From Dichetophora obliterata (Eukaryota > Arthropoda > Insecta > Diptera > Sciomyzidae), in NCBI GenBank assembly GCA_963920525.1, contig OY986436.1, positions 26,005,318 to 26,069,317 of the forward strand: a stretch of 64,000 bases of DNA, given 5' to 3'. Below, in pieces: positions 58,890 through 64,000 of this stretch (position 1 is its first letter; each line of letters starts with the position of its first letter). The notes under the pieces were generated by a model, which saw nothing but the letters and a program-made list of their open reading frames with translations, was not told the origin of the DNA and made no database searches. Position numbers and translations under genes: made by a program.

Positions 58890-59452
58890 ACAAAACCAAC
58901 TTTTCATTGATTTTACTTGGTTTAGTTAATATTCTACCAGAACTAACACTAGAAGCCACCTCCCAGTGTAAAGAAGGTATACTAGGACATTCTTGCATTA
59001 GAAAATTTTCCCTCCCATACCTAGGTCCATTGACTACATCACACAAAAACTATCCTTTGAAAGGAATTTTGCTGTATCCATTCCCTCTCTAGAAGAGTGG
59101 GAACTAGGAAACCATTCACCTCACAATGTCATTGAGATCTTTACTGATGGATCAAAACTAGATGGTAAAGTAGGTGGAGGAGTCTACTCAGAAGCATTAA
59201 GCATTAATTTAGCCTTCAGGCTTCCTGACCATTGCAGTGTATTTCAAACTGAAATCGCTGCTGTATATAAAGCGTTAACTTGGGTTCAGGTGAATGAAAT
59301 ATCTTCCATGGATATTCGCATACTATCTGACAGTCAAGCCGCTTTGAAATCCCTATGAACCGTTGAAGTAACATCTCAAATAGTTCTCAACTGCCGCAGA
59401 TCTCTAAACGAGATGGCAGAGCAGCTCAAAATCCTTCTATGCTGGATTCCTG
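58890..59452 (+). pseudogene. RNase H fragment of a LINE, cut by the CACTA-like element
   Basis: Frames encode a pre-RNase H part (GHSCIRKFSLPYLGP, near 58985) and RNase H words: EIFTDGSKLDGKVGGGVYSE (near 59140), FQTEIAAVYKAL (the E residue), IRILSDSQAALKSL followed by an in-frame TGA (near 59356), and ILLCWIP at the right edge. It is the same family as the copies at 645-4905 and 32549-35338. The sequence stops exactly at the CACAGTAAAA terminus at 59453. Confidence 0.8.
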
Positions 59453-59996
59453 CACAGTAAAAAATATGAGGATAAATTTTATACTATTTAGTATACATAT
59501 AAATCCAAACCAAAAATGTTATAAAAGTTATACCATCGAATCTTATAACCAAGATTTATACATAGTTGTGATACATTTTATCGGAAAAGTGAATAAAATG
59601 TATTTACACCACGTTAGTATACATTTTTATAAAAAAAAGTATATAATTTTATTAAACCACATTAGGATACTTTTTATAGCAATATTGTATAAAAAGTATA
59701 TGGCAAAGGGCATAAATTTAATACGAAAAGATTATTTAGTACTTTGATTCAAAAAGAAAAACTTCAAATTCTTTTTAATTTATTTATTTAAATAAACGTA
59801 AACTAAGAAATAATGTAGTTACATTGAAAGCCATAAACTAGGAACAATAGACAAATTTTTTGTTTAAAAATAAATATAAAACTTAATTCATTCATGTAAT
59901 ATATATAAAACTTTATATTATGTTATGATTTTATGTTTATATGTGTTTTTTTTTACATTTTTCATATATAAGTATTTTTTACCAATGGACAACAAT

Positions 59997-62402
59997 TTAA
60001 ATGGATTTAGTCAACAGGTATCTTGAGTTATTTTTACGAGACGTTACAATTTCATATGTTTTTAATGATTTAACAGTTTTTAATTGAATCGAACATTTTT
60101 CTTTAGTTTTTTTAACATTAAATGAATTATGAAAGCTACAAAAAAGTAATATTTCATAGCAAGAGCAAAAGAAAGATATTTCATTCTCATCGAGTATAAT
60201 GAAATCAATAACAAAAACTTTGCTATTTTTATTAATTTCATCGTCGTCAGGAACAATTGCCAAGCCGTTACGAAAATCAGCAAAAAACTTAACCCAATGT
60301 ACGATTTTTGTGTTTTCCGTTAAAGAAAAGTTTCCGTAATTAGAAAAGTCGGATATATTATCAATGGGAAAAGATTTTCCCATTTGAACATTCCGGTGAA
60401 ATTGGAAATCGTTCCAAATATGTGCAAATTTCTGCTGATGCCTATACGCCAAAGTTTTACAAACATTTTTAAAATTTTTTAGCTTTGGAACAAGTTGTTT
60501 GAAATATTGGTGCTTCGCTTCATATCTCAAGGTTGAAAAGTGATTTGCATGGCCAATTTTTTTTATTATTCTTGGATAATGTATAAGGAAGTGATGTTTA
60601 GGTATCATTCGAACATTGTAATCATTGCAGAGTAAAAAAAGGTGTCTTTCTATGATCTGACCAAGATATCCAATATGGTTGTATTTCAAAGAGAAGGAAA
60701 AAACTATTTGTAAAATTTTAAGAAGTGAAGAAATTAGTTCAAATTTTGAAGAATTGATTGAACTACACATGTCACCAAATATAAATGGTATGTGAATGGC
60801 TAAGCACCAAGTTTGGGAAGCTGAAAGGCCAATATTTTTATTACTTATATATGAAGATGCGGGCAAAGTTTTTTTAAATAAAAATCCATAATTAAATGAC
60901 TTTATTTGATCATTAATTTCTTCGAAATTCAATAATTTTTCAGCTACTATATAATTGAAAAACGTTTGTAATGCGTAAGGAACAACACCTTCCAATAAAT
61001 CGTGCATTGGGTCCACTGTACAATGATCAAACGTATTATAATATTGTAGATCATTTAAAATACAATAGAACTTAATGCCTTTTGACACATTTAAATCGGA
61101 TTCCCTAAAAACTAAATTATCTTTGTTTAAGCTAAAACGTAATTGCACTTCAGATTCTTTAAAAACATCAGAAATATCTTTTCTATGAATTTCACAAAAA
61201 CGGCAAAAATAGTTCGCATTAAAACTTCCAGAAAATCCAAGTAAAATATTTGCACCTAAGTTATCATGAGTAATGTTTGCAAGTGAACCATAAAGAACTA
61301 AATTGTTGTCGATGTGCACTCCATTGTTTTCTAAAATTTTTATGTCATCAACTATTGGTTTAAGTATCTTATTATATTCATCTGAAACAACGTCTTTTGA
61401 GTGAAACAAAGCAACAAGATGTATATTTTCTATTTGGGATAAATACTTTGTAGGAATGTTTTTAATGGTGAAATAAATTGCTCCAATTTTATGAATTGTT
61501 CGACGGCTGCCTAAGGGATTTGTTATTTCGAAATCATCGTAAAATAGTTGCAACTGTATCGTATTTATTTGATTGAAAAACATTTTTGTTTTTGCTACTG
61601 CGCCACAGCAAAAACCGTATAGTTTACTAGTTGAACATATATGATCTTTCTAGAAAAATGCTTTGTAAAATTCTTTATTTTTAAAGAGAGCTTTGATGGT
61701 TTCGATAATAGGTATATATTGCATTTTGTTTTGAATTAAAACTTTTCTGTTCTTTTGGAGTTTAGATGAATATCTAGTATCCCACCTAGAACCAATAACA
61801 ATTTCTGAAGGCTTAACAAAATAATCTGATTCTGAAAATTTTAGACTACGCTTATATTTTGAAGAAATCTCTTTTAATAATTGAAGTTGATTTTCTTTCT
61901 GATATTCAATTTGTTGGACTGTGTCTGGATTCTTTACAAATTGGAGATAACTTTTAGTTGCGCTATCAAGTAACTCCACACTGAAAGACGCTATCTGAGT
62001 TAAAGTTGTGTCCGGTAACCCTAAAGAATGTAATTTTTTCATAAAATGTAATGCAAAGTCACAAAAATCATTATTGCGTGGCAATTGCGAATCTGAATCA
62101 TTTAAATCTCTATGAGGTATATTGCTGTCCGAAAATATTTGATTATTTTCTAGGTTTTGTAAAGTAATATTGAAATTTGGAAGATTATTTGCATGAAAAT
62201 TGTCTTGAAAGGTATGTTTACATTTTAAGCTATGTTTTTTCAACCCTGCATATGTAGAGAATTTTTTGGAACACTTTTCATTACTGAGACACTTCAATTC
62301 CAAGTCTTTTTTTGACGGTAACAAAAAATGCTCTACTTTCATATGCTGTATAATAAGTGAAATATTTTGATTAAATTTTTTACAAACTGAACAGGTATAC
62401 AT
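59997..62402 (-). pseudogene. CACTA-like transposase with N-terminal zinc fingers, one in-frame stop
   Basis: A single frame of about 801 codons starts at ATG 62402 and ends with TAA at 59997. It is interrupted only by a TAG at 61647-61649 (codon 252, after FYKAFF), and the same frame continues as KDHICSTSKLYGFCCG into MFFNQINT. The N-terminus has Cys2-His2-type fingers (YTCSVCKKF...HMKVEH, then CLSNEKCSKKF...HSLKCKH). The central region carries DDE-like landmarks: LFYDDFEITNPLGS, THDNLGANILLGF, the finger-like CRFCEIH, and DPMHDLLEGVVPY with its Asp and Glu. These landmarks match animal transposases related to CACTA/EnSpm. The function would be excision and integration at the CACAGT ends. 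With the stop codon it is probably inactive unless read through. Confidence 0.78.
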
Positions 62403-62409
62403 TTTTTAA

Positions 62410-62830
62410 TTATATAGCAGAAAACTTTAGAGAAATCTCATTAACTGTGCTCGTTGTTTTACAATCAATCGTGTATACATATTTCTGAATAAATTTCCAA
62501 AAGCATCTTAGATTTAGATCATATTCAATGTTAAAAATAAAGTGCAATTTAAATGTGATATCAACTGCGTTTAAAAATGAATAGTTACTGGGTAAAGGAA
62601 TTAAATGAGAGTCTAAAATAACAAAATACTGAGTTATTTGTGCCTTATTTTTACCAACAGCCAATACATATGGTGCCTTTTTTTCCGATTCTGCTAGATA
62701 TTCCCTGTTAGTTAATCCTTCATGCCGAAAAATCAGAAGTCTTTCAACAGCTTGCACATCATTGAGCCGGCGTATCGATTTTTGACCATTTGCAGGGGGT
62801 GAAGTAGTCTTAGTAAGTTTAGAAATGAAA
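62410..62830 (-). CDS. Accessory ORF of the CACTA-like element, 3' exon
   Basis: The frame reads SKLTKTTSPPANGQKS, VQAVERLLIFRHEGLTNREY, KKAPYVLAVGKNKAQITQYF, the VDITFKLHFIFNIEYDLNLR stretch and FWKFIQKYVYTID, with a TAA at 62410-62412. It lies 7 nt upstream of the transposase ATG. The splice acceptor at its start is uncertain: the best site, TTTTTTTTGCAG (minus strand, near 62852), leads into a stop in this frame. Similar proteins accompany related transposons in other animals; no function is known to me. Confidence 0.6.
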
Positions 62831-62879
62831 TTGTTAGAATGTCAAAATCTGCAAAAAAAATTTTCATCAAAATAAAAAA

Positions 62880-63050
62880 CAATTTCAGATTTGCAATAAA
62901 ACCACTACCTTCTTCTCTATCTGGTTCGGTGTACAAAATTGTCTTTCCACTTGACTTTATGATATTAAAAACTTCAGATTGAATATTTGGCCACTTATTT
63001 ACTAGATTGTGTGATTTTTCCTTAAACGTTATTTCGAAATCAAATGAAAT
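62880..63050 (-). CDS. Accessory ORF, internal exon
   Basis: Acceptor TATTATTTTCTTAG, then FDFEITFKEKSHNLVNKWPN and the TILYTEPDREEGSGFIANL stretch. It begins in phase 0, matching the donor of the previous exon. The downstream donor is unclear. Confidence 0.55.
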
Positions 63051-63157
63051 CTAAGAAAATAATATAAAAAAATTACATAAAGAAAATTTCTGAATGTTGC
63101 AACAAATAAAAATCAATCTTCTCTATTCATATTCTAACTTCGATGAAATTTACTTAC

Positions 63158-63390
63158 TAGATTTGGACATACGAAAAAACATTGACAATTCTTATATAAC
63201 TTTTCAAAGCTTTTCAGGGTTCTTCTGTATTTTTCTGTTTTTTCAAAATGTCTTTCACATCATGCTCTTCTTCTGGTAAAGAAAATGAAGGAAGGCTTTC
63301 AAAAAGTTGTTCGATATCTTTAGAAAATTTTACTGTTGTTTCTTTTCCGCTTTTAACAACTTCGTCACTGTTGAATCTTTGATCTTAACG
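63158..63390 (-). CDS. Accessory ORF, internal exon with a probable frameshift
   Basis: Reads RFNSDEVVKSGKETTVKFSK, DIEQLFESLPSFSLPEEEHD and ILKKQKNTEE, then stops. A +1 frame continues as LKSFEKLYKNCQCFFVCPNL to the donor CTA|GTAAGT (phase 0). This suggests a one-base lesion near 63213. Confidence 0.5.
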
Positions 63391-63529
63391 TCGTTTTTTG
63401 GCCTTTGCATTTTTTAGTTTGACTTGCAAAAATCCAGTATTTTGCGAATTATACAACAGTTGCTTAGTTTAAGAAAGAAAGGAACTTATTAATAATAAAA
63501 TCTTACAACAAATAAAATAAATTATTTAC

Positions 63530-63754
63530 CAAACAGTCTCCTTTTGATTTAAAGCATGGGAAAATGTCCAAAAATGCCTTTGCTACTGCTTTTACTTCAA
63601 TTGGCGCTGGTGCGTAACCAAATTTTTCGTGGATATAACTTGCAGTTATTGATATTATCTTTCGGCGGCTGAAGGTACTTAAAGAGTTATTCTTTTCACT
63701 TTCTTTTAGAATGGAACTACCGCAGTTATGCTTGCAAATGTATTCTTTGAAAGC
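63530..63754 (-). CDS. Accessory ORF, upstream exon
   Basis: 75 codons between acceptor GACAG and donor TTG|GTAAAT. It includes FKEYICKHNCG, the RRKIISITASYIHEKFGYAP stretch and VKAVAKAFLDIFPCFKSKGD. The R-R-K...FG/YG..P...A...FPC pattern recurs in TE-associated animal proteins. More exons may lie beyond the window edge. Confidence 0.55.
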
Positions 63755-63797
63755 CTGTCATAAATTTTGCTTTTTAAATAGCTTTATAAATTCGAAT

Positions 63798-63886
63798 AAG
63801 GAGGCGTCTATTGATAACGTGAGATTTTCTTATGTGGCCAGACTACTCATCCTATCTTTGCTCATGTAATTAATAGACGCCTTCTT
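63798..63886. mobile_element. 89-bp hairpin MITE inside the CACTA-like element
   Basis: AAGGAGGCGTCTATTGATAA and, in complement, AAGAAGGCGTCTATTAATTA form 26-bp arms ending GTGAG/CTCAT, around a 37-bp loop. No target duplication was assigned. Confidence 0.6.
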
Positions 63887-64000
63887 TCTTCTTACCGTTG
63901 AAGTTATTGCAGAAGTTGCGGTATCACAAACGATGGACAAAGCAAGGGCATTACTAGCAGGAGTAGTTCTGGTGACAACTTGCAAATTAAAAGATGGATG

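Larger units (their letters stand above)
59453..64000 (-). mobile_element. CACTA/EnSpm-like DNA transposon, runs off the right edge
   Basis: The 3' end (in transcript sense) is CACAGTAAAAAATATGAGGA at 59453, abutting the interrupted LINE. Subterminal ATAAATTTTATAC, GTATACATTTTTATA and TACATTTTATCGG words repeat over about 300 bp. The element encodes a transposase (62402 down to 59997) and an upstream multi-exon ORF (63754 down to 62410). The other terminus lies beyond 64000, so full length and target duplication are not visible. Confidence 0.8.

Overview
The window looks like AT-rich nuclear DNA of a higher fly (Diptera). The reasons are short GT-AG introns next to very long repeat-filled ones, an insect-type CLIP-domain serine protease, several decayed non-LTR retrotransposons, a dispersed repeat of the kind seen in Drosophila introns, and a dense population of small inverted-repeat DNA transposons. 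A tephritid-like fly is a guess; the species cannot be fixed from sequence alone. No bacterial gene, operon or CRISPR array was seen.

One host gene is well supported: a plus-strand secreted CLIP-domain S1A serine protease in five exons (13513-13720, 41211-42444, 44328-44463, 44531-44827, 44930-45088; 677 residues). All splice phases agree, the His/Asp/Ser triad is complete, and the pocket residue is Asp (trypsin-like). Intron 1 is 27.5 kb and is a transposon sink. Intron 2 is filled by about 265 nearly perfect copies of the hexamer ATAAAC plus 39 variant ATTAAC-type copies, and the upstream exon's reading frame stays open through almost all of it.

Layout. 0.6-4.9 kb: a decayed RNase H-type LINE split by a 2.65-kb inverted-repeat element. 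7.5-13.2 kb: a hAT-like TIR-bounded composite ending 345 bp before the protease start codon; it holds a PIF/Harbinger-like element and a LINE flanked by (TAA)n arrays on both sides. 13.5-41.2 kb: protease exon 1 and intron 1, with many MITEs, a 5.7-kb degenerate repeat cluster, two hAT-type MITEs with 8-bp target duplications, a CACTA-type MITE nested in a foldback element, and a minus-strand RNase H-type LINE at 32.5-35.3 kb. 41.2-45.2 kb: the remaining protease exons. 45.5-54.6 kb: more DNA transposons, including a nested stack at 49.3-53.5 kb. 57.3-64 kb: a foldback element, a tRNA-like sequence, another LINE fragment, and a large minus-strand CACTA/EnSpm-like transposon that runs off the right edge.

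The CACTA-like element is the most complete mobile system. It has an 800-codon zinc-finger plus DDE-type transposase reading frame broken by one in-frame TAG. Upstream is a multi-exon accessory ORF whose stop lies only 7 nt before the transposase ATG. Its terminal sequence is shared with the MITE at 23.0-23.4 kb.
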